Shown piece by piece: positions 1 to 7,219 of a stretch of DNA of 64,000 nt; the stretch's first letter is position 1; the number at the start of each line of letters is the position of its first letter. This DNA comes from Rhodococcus sp. 14-1411-2a (GTDB taxonomy: Bacteria; Actinomycetota; Actinomycetes; Mycobacteriales; Mycobacteriaceae). The translations under genes and the position numbers were made by a program. The stretch spans positions 186,001-250,000 of the forward strand of contig NZ_NPGA01000012.1 of NCBI RefSeq assembly GCF_002259485.1. Reading direction: 5' to 3'. Below the pieces are notes generated by a model that had not been told where the DNA came from, did not search any database, and saw nothing but the letters and a program-made list of their open reading frames with translations.

Positions 1-229
1 CATCGGAATCGGCGTTCTCTTCCTGCTCACGGAGGGAACCGCCAACCTCGGTGGCGTCATGGGCGTCGACAGTCAGTATTCGCTGCAGGTGTGGATCAGC
101 GGGGTCGCAGATTCGGTGTCCGATGTGGCTGTTCTGCTCGCCGGGGTGCTGGTGATCATCGCGATCCTGGCGGTCCGGATCGTGCGTGGCCGAAACACCG
201 CAGAAGTCGATACGGAAAATCACGAATAG
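1..229 (+). CDS. C-terminal part of an unrecognised membrane protein (5' truncated)
   Basis: The frame is open from base 2 to a TAG stop at 227-229 and encodes about 75 residues, so the start lies left of the window. A hydrophobic stretch at the window edge is followed by a polar loop, then a clear transmembrane helix (about residues 43-60) and a short basic then acidic cytosolic tail. This looks like the last part of a multi-pass membrane protein. I do not recognise the family. The gene runs convergently into the DsrE-like gene and overlaps it by 10 bases. Confidence 0.55.
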   Translation, partial: IGIGVLFLLTEGTANLGGVMGVDSQYSLQVWISGVADSVSDVAVLLAGVLVIIAILAVRIVRGRNTAEVDTENHE

Positions 230-567
230 AGCTGCGACCAGCCGTCCCGTTGGCGTCGGGCGAGATGTAGGACGGCAGCCGGGACAACGTCGACTCCCAT
301 CAACAGGTCGTCGTCGCCGAGCCCTCGGCTGTTCAGACTGTTACGACATGCTGCGACGGTGATCGTTGCCGAGTCGATCAGTGCGCGCATCTCCAGAGAG
401 ATATCCGAGCAGCGCAAGGCGGCGTCGAGGCCTGCCCCGAAGCACACGACTTCGATCGTCACGGGTTCGGATGCGGCTCCGCGAAGATTGTGAATTGCCG
501 ACACGACGACTGTAGGTGTGGCGTTCACCGCGAACACCACTCGCAGCGGTTCTGTGTGGTCACTCAT
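220..567 (-). CDS. DsrE/DsrF-like sulfur-relay family protein
   Basis: A 115-residue cytosolic protein starting at ATG 567. An upstream in-frame start would run further into the methyltransferase gene, so the ATG that overlaps its stop (ATGA) was chosen. The DsrE-like pattern is an N-terminal beta strand, a Val-Cys-Phe-Gly strand (Cys42) and a late conserved Cys74 followed by Arg-Asn-Ser and a Gly-Asp-Asp-Asp-Leu-Leu stretch, as in DsrE/DsrF proteins, where that cysteine can carry persulfide. Coupling to the methyltransferase and the CsoR/CstR-like palindrome upstream fit a sulfur or metal stress unit. The substrate is unknown. Confidence 0.75.
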   Translation of the reverse strand: MSDHTEPLRVVFAVNATPTVVVSAIHNLRGAASEPVTIEVVCFGAGLDAALRCSDISLEMRALIDSATITVAACRNSLNSRGLGDDDLLMGVDVVPAAVLHLARRQRDGWSQLYS

Positions 568-1181
568 TCGCGGACTCCGTCCATCAGGCTGCGGTGGGGT
601 GAGCCGGACCACGGTTGGGCATGCAGCAGAATGTCGATGGCGTGGCCATCACCTTGCGGCCGAACCAGATGCGATAGTTCGCGAACCCGCAGTCCGCTTG
701 CTGCCCGGGCGAGGTCGTCGATGTCGGGCAGTATCGAGGGGTCGGGCGGACCGCCCACACCGCGAGTGAAATTCTCGAGCGCATGTCCGAGATACAGCAG
801 CCGTCCCCCGGGTGCCAGCCAGGTTGCCGCGCCGGCGATGACCGCAACGAGCTCGTCGACCGGAAGATGCAGGAAGCCGATGGCAACCAGATCCACCGGC
901 CCGCTCGGTTCCCAGGTTCTGGCGTCGGCAACGCTGTACCTGATCGATCCATCGGCCCCGCCGCTCGTGGCGAGTTCGATTGCCACCGAGGAGAAATCGA
1001 CCGCATCGACCGTCCAGCCGGAATCGGCCAACCATCGGGCGTGCCGGCCGTCCCCGCAGCCCAGATCGACCGCGCGACCGGGTGTCAGTTCGGCAAATCT
1101 CGCGGACAGAGCGGCCGCCGGTGCAGATCCCCATGGATGTTCGACACTGCTGTACCGCGCGTCCCATGCCGATGAATCCAC
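564..1181 (-). CDS. Class I SAM-dependent methyltransferase
   Basis: A 205-residue protein if started at GTG 1181; longer versions would run into the palindrome at 1234-1259 and have low-complexity N-termini. Motif I is Val-Asp-Leu-Gly-Cys-Gly-Asp-Gly (38-45), followed by an acidic strand end (Asp60, Asp62) that would bind the ribose of SAM, and a later Leu-Ala-Pro-Gly-Gly-Arg-Leu strand typical of the fold. It resembles small actinobacterial or TehB-like methyltransferases found with metal or sulfur resistance genes. The substrate cannot be read from sequence. Its stop overlaps the DsrE start by 4 bases, so the two are translationally coupled. Confidence 0.8.
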   Translation of the reverse strand: MDSSAWDARYSSVEHPWGSAPAAALSARFAELTPGRAVDLGCGDGRHARWLADSGWTVDAVDFSSVAIELATSGGADGSIRYSVADARTWEPSGPVDLVAIGFLHLPVDELVAVIAGAATWLAPGGRLLYLGHALENFTRGVGGPPDPSILPDIDDLARAASGLRVRELSHLVRPQGDGHAIDILLHAQPWSGSPHRSLMDGVRE

Positions 1182-1233
1182 TGCGGACTCCTGTCTGTGT
1201 CGTGGGGCCGCTCGTATCGGAACGGCGTCGGCC

Positions 1234-1259
1234 TCACTGTACCCCCGGGGGTACAGTGA
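1234..1259. promoter_or_regulatory. 26-bp perfect palindrome, CsoR/CstR-type operator candidate
   Basis: TCACTGTACCCCC is followed directly by its exact reverse complement. A GTACCCCC/GGGGGTAC core resembles operators of CsoR-family copper or persulfide sensors. It lies 52 bases upstream of the GTG of the methyltransferase-DsrE pair and 17 bases left of the candidate retron RNA. It could therefore control either side or both. No CsoR-family gene is in the window. A hairpin role in RNA is the alternative reading. Confidence 0.55.
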
Positions 1260-1275
1260 CAACGATGGAAATGGC

Positions 1276-1559
1276 CGACGGTGTGGGCGACCGCCGGTGA
1301 GCGCGAGCATTGCGCCTTGCGAATGCAACCCGCTGACAGACCGGCGTCGATTTGGCATGGTGGAGGTATGCAGCGGCGCGCGGGCGAGAGTTGGTCCGCG
1401 GGACCGGTCTCAGTGTTTTGGGTCGCTCCGCGGGCTCCGCTCTCAGGGGTAACCCCTGGGTACATCACGAGAATCGATCACTGCGTCCGAAGCAGGTCCG
1501 CACGCTTCGCGTGCTTTGCTGCTCCGAGGACGAAAGATTTCGGTCGCCCCGCGCCGTTG
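1276..1559 (+). ncRNA. Candidate retron msr-msd RNA
   Basis: The 335 bases before the reverse transcriptase hold no convincing protein gene but many inverted repeats. The outer stem pairs 1285-1293 (GGGCGACCG) exactly with 1541-1549 and can extend across a small internal loop by pairing 1276-1281 with 1554-1559; this would be the a1/a2 stem. AGC triplets at 1300-1302 and 1306-1308 lie just after a1, where retrons keep the branching guanosine. Internal hairpins are 1307-1326, 1386-1411, 1444-1458 and a long imperfect stem 1485-1531, the best msd candidate. The boundaries are inferred. A 9-base match can occur by chance in GC-rich DNA, so the support is mainly position plus the nested structure. 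Confidence 0.5.
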
Positions 1560-1594
1560 CATGTCACAGCGCTTCACCTGATCGACAGCCGTCC

Positions 1595-2869
1595 ATGACC
1601 GAGCGCGAATTGTCCCCACGGGCCGCTGCGACACTGGCTCGGTTGGCGGCCGATGCCGAGTGGACGCGATCGGGCCTCGAGGTCGCGTTCGCGCGTCTCA
1701 CGCCTGAAAAGGCGTCGTGGTTGGCCGATCGCATCATCAATCTGTATCCGAGCCCGCCGTTCGACGAGGCATCGATATTCGTTCTGTTGCGCGACCTTCC
1801 GTTCATCTCGGAGCCTTCGAGGTCTTCGCAGCGACCGCAAGTGCGCACCGGCCGCAAACCCTGGCGATTCGAGGTGCCACGCTACGAAACGACCGGTCAG
1901 CTCGCGCGATCCCTCGACCTGACGATCTCCGAAATCGAATGGTTCGCCGATCTGCAGGGCAGACTCCGAACCGCACCGTTCCCGTTGCAGCACTATCGGT
2001 CTGCGCGACTCGACAAGCGGCAGGGAATCCGCCTGCTGGAGGTTCCGAAACCGCGACTGCGCGAGATCCAGCGAAAGATATTGCGCCGCATCCTCGACCG
2101 AATACCGGCGCATCCGGCGGCGCACGGCTTTCGAAAGGCGCGGAGCCCGCGAACCTTTGCGATGCCCCACGCCGAACGCGACGTGGTGATCTCGGTGGAT
2201 CTCCGACGCTTCTTCCCGTCCATCGGCTTCGATCGAGTGGTCGCGATCTTCGAGGCGGTCGGCTACCCACGGAGGGTTGCGGCAAATCTCGCAGCGCTGT
2301 GTACGACGGTCACCCCCGCCGGCGAGTTGATCGGGATGGACCGTCCCACCGCAGCGAGACTTCGTGCCACACATCTGCCGCAGGGTGCGCCCACGTCTCC
2401 TGCGTTGGCGAATCTCGCTGCGCGACAACTCGATATCCAAGCCAGTGGACTGGCCCGATCTGTCGGAGCTCGCTACAGCCGATACGCAGACGACCTGGCG
2501 TTCTCCGGCGGTGCGGATATCGACGTCGACAGACTGCTGTGGCTGACCTCCCAGATCGCCCACGACGAAGGCTTCACGATCCATCCGGACAAGACCAGGG
2601 TCCGACGCGCGCATCAGAGACAACAGCTCACCGGACTCGTCGTCAACTCGTGGCCGGCAGTGCCCCGAGAAGAGTACGACAATCTCAGGGCACTGCTGCA
2701 CAACTGCATCACCGCCGGCGTTGCCGAACAGAACCAGAGCGATCACAACGACTTTCGTGCTCACGTCTACGGACGTATAGCCCGAATCGGCGAAACGAAC
2801 GAGACCCGTCGGGCAAAGCTGCTGCACATGGCCTCACAGGTGGAGTGGGAGAGGTCGGTGTTCGAGTAG
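1595..2869 (+). CDS. Retron-type reverse transcriptase
   Basis: A 424-residue RNA-directed DNA polymerase starting at ATG 1595; the open frame extends further upstream but that part overlaps the structured RNA region. Motifs in order: Glu-Val-Pro-Lys-Pro-Arg (149-154), Ala-His-Gly-Phe (176-179), a Val-Asp-Leu-Arg-Arg-Phe-Phe-Pro-Ser-Ile strand (201-210, first catalytic Asp202), LPQGAPTSP (261-269), YADD (297-300, catalytic Asp299-Asp300) and Leu-Thr-Gly-Leu-Val-Val-Asn (345-351), close to the retron VTG motif. The region-X NAxxH box reads FAMPH (188-192). The first 130 residues form an N-terminal extension that small retron RTs lack. Group II intron maturase and endonuclease domains are absent. 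Confidence 0.9.
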   Translation: MTERELSPRAAATLARLAADAEWTRSGLEVAFARLTPEKASWLADRIINLYPSPPFDEASIFVLLRDLPFISEPSRSSQRPQVRTGRKPWRFEVPRYETTGQLARSLDLTISEIEWFADLQGRLRTAPFPLQHYRSARLDKRQGIRLLEVPKPRLREIQRKILRRILDRIPAHPAAHGFRKARSPRTFAMPHAERDVVISVDLRRFFPSIGFDRVVAIFEAVGYPRRVAANLAALCTTVTPAGELIGMDRPTAARLRATHLPQGAPTSPALANLAARQLDIQASGLARSVGARYSRYADDLAFSGGADIDVDRLLWLTSQIAHDEGFTIHPDKTRVRRAHQRQQLTGLVVNSWPAVPREEYDNLRALLHNCITAGVAEQNQSDHNDFRAHVYGRIARIGETNETRRAKLLHMASQVEWERSVFE

Positions 2870-2917
2870 GGGAATTCGGGTAACCGGACCGAACACCCCG
2901 CTGCAGGAGGAGACTCG

Positions 2918-3193
2918 ATGAACGACCTGACCTTGACCATCGGGCACGAAGAACTCGTGATCCGTCAGCGATGGGAAGTCGTCAGCATTATCAACGACAT
3001 TCTGATTGCAGTGTGGTTCATCATCGGCAGCATCTTGTTCTTCCACGAAAGCACCACTGTGGCCGGAACGTGGCTGTTTCTTCTCGGGAGTATCGAGCTG
3101 CTGATCAGGCCGATGATCCGGCTGGCCCGACGCGTGCACCTGACGAGGATCGGCCGCGGCCGGTCGGCCTCGGACAGCGACGAGGACTACTGA
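2918..3193 (+). CDS. YrhK-like two-helix membrane protein, possible retron effector
   Basis: A 91-residue protein with a strong ribosome binding site (AGGAGG at 2905-2910, 7 bases before ATG). Residues 1-20 are polar, with Ile-Arg-Gln-Arg-Trp-Glu before the first membrane helix (about 24-42). A short loop and a second helix (about 48-66) follow, then a basic segment (68-82) and an acidic tail. The pattern matches the YrhK family, whose function is unknown to me. It starts 48 bases after the reverse transcriptase stop on the same strand, so cotranscription is likely. Some retrons use small membrane proteins as toxic effectors, but a chance neighbour is possible. Confidence 0.75.
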   Translation: MNDLTLTIGHEELVIRQRWEVVSIINDILIAVWFIIGSILFFHESTTVAGTWLFLLGSIELLIRPMIRLARRVHLTRIGRGRSASDSDEDY

Positions 3194-3212
3194 CCGGGGC
3201 ACCCGACGCGCG

Positions 3213-5345
3213 TCAGACGGAGTGCACCCGTAGCAACACGCCGGTCTGCGGGAACAACACCGGGACTGCCACGCCGGCTCGGGCGAGTGCCGATCCCGAG
3301 AGTTCGATCACTCCGCCGTCGGCGATCCACGGTGGCAGCGCAATGCCGTTGCCGAGATCGCTGAGCTCACGTACGAATTCGATGCGATACCTGAGGGAGG
3401 GATCGAGACCCGGGAGGCGCACGCGATCCGTGCGGTCCTCGGCCGAGGTGTCCATCCGCACCACTGCGTACGCGGCCTCGGAGAAGTCCGCTGCCACGAC
3501 TCCGTGCACCCAGACGCTCGGGTCGGGGTGGTCGGAGCGCACCACGTCACCGGTGTGCAGTAGCCCGCGCAGTTCCTTGTACAGCGTGGTCCAGGTTGCC
3601 AGGTACTCGTGATCCTCGGACGATAGTTCCGTGACGTCCATCTCCAACCCGGCGTGACCGAACAGCGCTGTCAAGCAACGGAATTGGAGCGTGGACCACC
3701 GGCCGGATGTGTGCGCGATCTGCGGCCCGACATGGGATCCGATCAACTCCGGCGGCAGCAACTGCGTCGTCCACCGCTGCAGCCGTTGACGTTCGAGGGG
3801 ATCGTTGGTGTCCGACGCCCAGACCCGGTCGGTGTGTTCGAGGACCTCGAGGTCGATGCGGGCTCCGCCCGATGCGCAGGACTCGAACTCGACCTGCGGA
3901 TGCCGGGACCGTAGCTCGTCCAGCAGCCGATAGAACGCCGAGGTCTGGGCGTGCACAGCAGCGCGTCCTTCGGTATCGACCGCGAGCATCAAGTCGCGGT
4001 TGTGATCCCACTTCACGTAGTCCGGCCGCTCGGTCGCCAACACGGTATCGATGGCCGAGAGGAGATAGTCGAAGACATCCTGGCGCGTCAGATTCAGCAC
4101 GTGCTGATGACGCCACTCGAGTGGAACTCGACCCGGTGCTGCGAGCATCCACTCCGGATGCGCCCGAGCGATATCGGAATCCAGGTTCACCATCTCCGGC
4201 TCGAACCACAGGCCGGGGCTCATGCCGAGCTCTCGGACGTGATCGAACAGCGGAGCCAGCCCATCGGGCCAGACGCCCTCGTCCACCTGCCAGTCTCCGA
4301 GACCGGCCCGGTCGTCGCGTCGGTGGCGGAACCAGCCGTCGTCGAGAACGAATCTCTCAACGCCCACTCGTGCGGCGACGTCCGCGATGCCGCGCAGCCG
4401 GGTGAGATCGTGATCGAAGTAGACGCCCTCCCACACGTTGAGCACCACCGGCCGCGGCGTTGTGGGATGTGCTGGGCGGGAGCGCATCCAGCGATGCAGC
4501 GACTGCGCCGAACCGTCCAGTCCGGCGGAGGAGTACACGAAATGCACCCAAGGAGTCGTGTACGTCTGACCTGTCTGCAGCACCACCTCACCGGGGGCAA
4601 GCAGTTCACCGCCGCCCAGCACGCCCGAGGCCTGACCGGCACGCTCGGGCAGGCGCTCGGCCAGATGCAGGTGATCGCCGCTCCAGGCGACATGGGCACC
4701 CCACACCTCGCCGCTGCGGAAGCCGAAGCCCTCGCTGCCTGCGGTGAGTACCAGGGTGGCGTCGTGCCCGGTTCTTCCGCGACGCGAGGCACGCGCCACC
4801 GTGCCGTGATCGAACCGTCGACGCTGCGGGGTGCGTTCGCGGCAGTGCCGGCCGGTGAGGTCGAGCAGTTCGGTTGCCGTGTCCGGCAACGGCATCAGGG
4901 TCGCGACGCCGTCGACGGTCAAGGGTTCGCCCGAGACGTTCCGGACACCCTGACGCACCCGCAGTGATCCGCCGACCTCGAGCGACAGTTCGATCGACCA
5001 CGAGATGCCGAGCTCGCTGTCGGAAGCGGCCACAGTGCAACCGAATTCGGTAGCGGAGACGGTCACATCTGCCCACCGCGGGTACTGCACCGAACCGTCG
5101 CGATGCATGGCCAGAGCTGGGGTGCCCTGCCAGGCGTCGTCGCCGCCGGGTGCCAGGGTGAGCCACCGAGGTACGTCGACACTCGAGTGCGGAACCGCGG
5201 GTATCGCGGCTCGGCGCAGTTCGGTGAGGTCGTGATCGGAGAGTTCACCGAGATCGGTACCCCAGTGCAGCACGGCCGGAACTGCGGTGGACGACGGGCC
5301 GAGGATCACCATGACTCCGTCACGGCGCAGGACGGTGAAACTCAC
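3213..5345 (-). CDS. Alpha-galactosidase, GH36 family
   Basis: A 710-residue enzyme that would hydrolyse terminal alpha-1,6-galactosides such as melibiose or raffinose. An N-terminal beta-sandwich (about 1-300) leads into the TIM barrel. The barrel carries the Lys-Trp-Asp-His-Asn-Arg-Asp nucleophile motif (445-451, Asp447), Glu-Ser-Cys-Ala-Ser-Gly-Gly (488-494) and the acid/base Asp512 in Ala-Ser-Asp-Thr-Asn-Asp. Length is normal for bacterial GH36. No signal peptide is seen, so it acts in the cytosol on imported sugar. It is the last gene of the leftward transporter operon and its start overlaps the upstream permease stop by 4 bases. Confidence 0.93.
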   Translation of the reverse strand: MSFTVLRRDGVMVILGPSSTAVPAVLHWGTDLGELSDHDLTELRRAAIPAVPHSSVDVPRWLTLAPGGDDAWQGTPALAMHRDGSVQYPRWADVTVSATEFGCTVAASDSELGISWSIELSLEVGGSLRVRQGVRNVSGEPLTVDGVATLMPLPDTATELLDLTGRHCRERTPQRRRFDHGTVARASRRGRTGHDATLVLTAGSEGFGFRSGEVWGAHVAWSGDHLHLAERLPERAGQASGVLGGGELLAPGEVVLQTGQTYTTPWVHFVYSSAGLDGSAQSLHRWMRSRPAHPTTPRPVVLNVWEGVYFDHDLTRLRGIADVAARVGVERFVLDDGWFRHRRDDRAGLGDWQVDEGVWPDGLAPLFDHVRELGMSPGLWFEPEMVNLDSDIARAHPEWMLAAPGRVPLEWRHQHVLNLTRQDVFDYLLSAIDTVLATERPDYVKWDHNRDLMLAVDTEGRAAVHAQTSAFYRLLDELRSRHPQVEFESCASGGARIDLEVLEHTDRVWASDTNDPLERQRLQRWTTQLLPPELIGSHVGPQIAHTSGRWSTLQFRCLTALFGHAGLEMDVTELSSEDHEYLATWTTLYKELRGLLHTGDVVRSDHPDPSVWVHGVVAADFSEAAYAVVRMDTSAEDRTDRVRLPGLDPSLRYRIEFVRELSDLGNGIALPPWIADGGVIELSGSALARAGVAVPVLFPQTGVLLRVHSV

Positions 5346-6271
5346 TTGTTGGCACCCATCGTCAGACCGGAGACGAAATGTCGTTGCAGCGCAATGAAAA
5401 CCAACACTGTCGGCAGTGCCACCAGCACCGATCCGGCCGCGAGCAGATTGGTGTCGGTGAAGAAGCTGCCCTGCAGATTCTGCAGCGCCGTCGTCACCGG
5501 GAGCTTGTCACCGCTGACCATCAGGGCCAGAGCCCAGAAGAAGTCGTTGTAGATCCACGTCACCATGAGTGTCGCGAGGGCAGCCAGTGCGGGACGGCAC
5601 AGCGGCATGACGACCTGCCAGTACTGCCGGAACAGCCCGGCTCCGTCGACGGTCGCCGCCTCGAGCAATTCGTGCGGCACGGTCTTCATGTAGTTGCTGA
5701 GCACGAAGACGCAGAACCCGGTCTGGAATGCGACGTGCACGATGATCAGACCCCAGTAGCTGTCGTACAGCGAGCCCGAGGAACTCATCCAGTACGGAAC
5801 CGGAATTGCGTTGTACAGCCGGAACAGTGGGGTCAGCAGCGTCTGCTGGGGTAGCAGGTTTCCGGCGATGAACACCGCCAACATGAAGATGTTGAACTTC
5901 CAGCTGAACCGCGCCAGGATGAACGCCGCCATCGAGCCGAAGAACAGGATGAGCAGCACCGACGGAACGGTGATGATCAGCGAGTTGAGGAAGTAGTGCG
6001 GGATGCCGCCGATCTGCCACGAGTCGATGTAGTTGTCCAACGTGAATCCGCCCACCGACAGGTAGCCGTTGAGCAGCACGTAGTCGTAGCTGCGGAACGA
6101 GTTGTACACCGCCCACGCCAGTGGAAACAACCAGGCCACTGCCATGACCGTCAGCAGCACGTAGATCGCGATCTGCGCGGTGCCCGCGCGTCGACGATTG
6201 GCGACGGCCGCGCGATTGCGGGTCAGCGGATCGCGCTCGGGAGGTGCTGTGCGCGTGAGTGAAGTGGTCAT
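5342..6271 (-). CDS. Sugar ABC transporter permease, MalG type
   Basis: A 309-residue inner-membrane protein of the CUT1 carbohydrate family. One N-terminal helix follows a basic cytosolic segment, then five more helices. The EAA loop reads Glu-Ala-Ala-Thr-Val-Asp-Gly-Ala-Gly, the contact surface for the ATPase. It forms the translocation pore with the MalF-type permease encoded upstream; the two genes share one base at 6271. Substrate is inferred from the alpha-galactosidase downstream and the beta-galactosidase across the divergent promoter. Confidence 0.9.
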   Translation of the reverse strand: MTTSLTRTAPPERDPLTRNRAAVANRRRAGTAQIAIYVLLTVMAVAWLFPLAWAVYNSFRSYDYVLLNGYLSVGGFTLDNYIDSWQIGGIPHYFLNSLIITVPSVLLILFFGSMAAFILARFSWKFNIFMLAVFIAGNLLPQQTLLTPLFRLYNAIPVPYWMSSSGSLYDSYWGLIIVHVAFQTGFCVFVLSNYMKTVPHELLEAATVDGAGLFRQYWQVVMPLCRPALAALATLMVTWIYNDFFWALALMVSGDKLPVTTALQNLQGSFFTDTNLLAAGSVLVALPTVLVFIALQRHFVSGLTMGANK

Positions 6272-7170
6272 CAGTCTTTGCTCCGAAGAACGATGGCGAG
6301 GTACAGGGCGATGAAGACGAGTGAGATGCCGAGCATGATCGTGGCCAGTGCCGAACCGAAGCCGATGCGGCTCGCCTCACCGACCACGTTGGCCGTCACG
6401 AGCGCCGAGATCAACTCGAGTCCGTTGCGGCCCTTGTTGATCACCCACACCAGGTCGAAAGCGCGTAGCGCCTCGATGACGGTGATCACGATGATCAGTA
6501 GGTTGGTGTTCTTCATCAGCGGGAAGATGACGCTGAAGAACGTGCGAATCGGTCCGGCGCCGTCCATCACCGCGGCCTCGCGGACGGACGGGTCGATGGC
6601 CTTGAGGCCGGCCAAGTACAACAGCATGATGTAGCCGGTGTGCCGCCAGCCTGCTGCGACCATGACGGCCCAGATGTTGATGTCCGGATCGCCGAGCCAG
6701 TCGACGTCGGTACCGAGCAGGCTGTTGAGGACGCCGCCCTCGGTGGAGTAGATGAGCTGCCAGATGAAGCCGATGAGGGCCATCGACAGCACCACGGGGA
6801 TGTAGAAGATGCTCTGGTAGAGCCGAGATCCCTTGAGGTTCTTGTCCAGCAGGATCGCCAGCAGGATGCCGATGACGGTCGGGACGAGGAACAGGAACAC
6901 GAGCCACAGCACGTTGTTCTGCAACGCCTGCTGGAACGGTGGGTACGCCTGGACCGCGTCGACGTAGTTCTGAGTACCGATCCACTCGATACTCGACGTG
7001 CCGCCGATGCCGTCCCACCGTGCGAACGACAGGACCACCGTGAAGACCGTGGGGATCCAGACGAGTCCGATGACGATCATCGCGGGAACGCCGAGCATCA
7101 TCGCGATGGTCCACTTCTCGCGAACACTGCGCCTGATCTTCGGCGACTTGACCCGTTCGGGTGCGGTCAT
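6271..7170 (-). CDS. Sugar ABC transporter permease, MalF type
   Basis: About 299 residues from ATG 7170, chosen over an upstream in-frame start at 7212 because it has an AGGT element 6 bases before it. Six predicted helices are present, with an EAA loop Glu-Ala-Ala-Val-Met-Asp-Gly-Ala-Gly near residue 200. It is the partner of the MalG-type permease in a CUT1 importer. It lies 49 bases downstream of the solute-binding protein. No ATPase gene is in this operon; the MsmK-type ATPase at 13892 on the opposite arm is the natural candidate. Confidence 0.9.
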   Translation of the reverse strand: MTAPERVKSPKIRRSVREKWTIAMMLGVPAMIVIGLVWIPTVFTVVLSFARWDGIGGTSSIEWIGTQNYVDAVQAYPPFQQALQNNVLWLVFLFLVPTVIGILLAILLDKNLKGSRLYQSIFYIPVVLSMALIGFIWQLIYSTEGGVLNSLLGTDVDWLGDPDINIWAVMVAAGWRHTGYIMLLYLAGLKAIDPSVREAAVMDGAGPIRTFFSVIFPLMKNTNLLIIVITVIEALRAFDLVWVINKGRNGLELISALVTANVVGEASRIGFGSALATIMLGISLVFIALYLAIVLRSKD

Positions 7171-7219
7171 GGCATTACCTGATCTCGACGTGGGTGAATG
7201 AATTGGGGGCAAGCGGGAT

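Noticed and set aside
1574..2827. Long open frame on the minus strand opposite the reverse transcriptase
   Set aside because: GC-rich DNA gives long antisense frames; this one has no motif and the plus-strand RT motifs are unambiguous.
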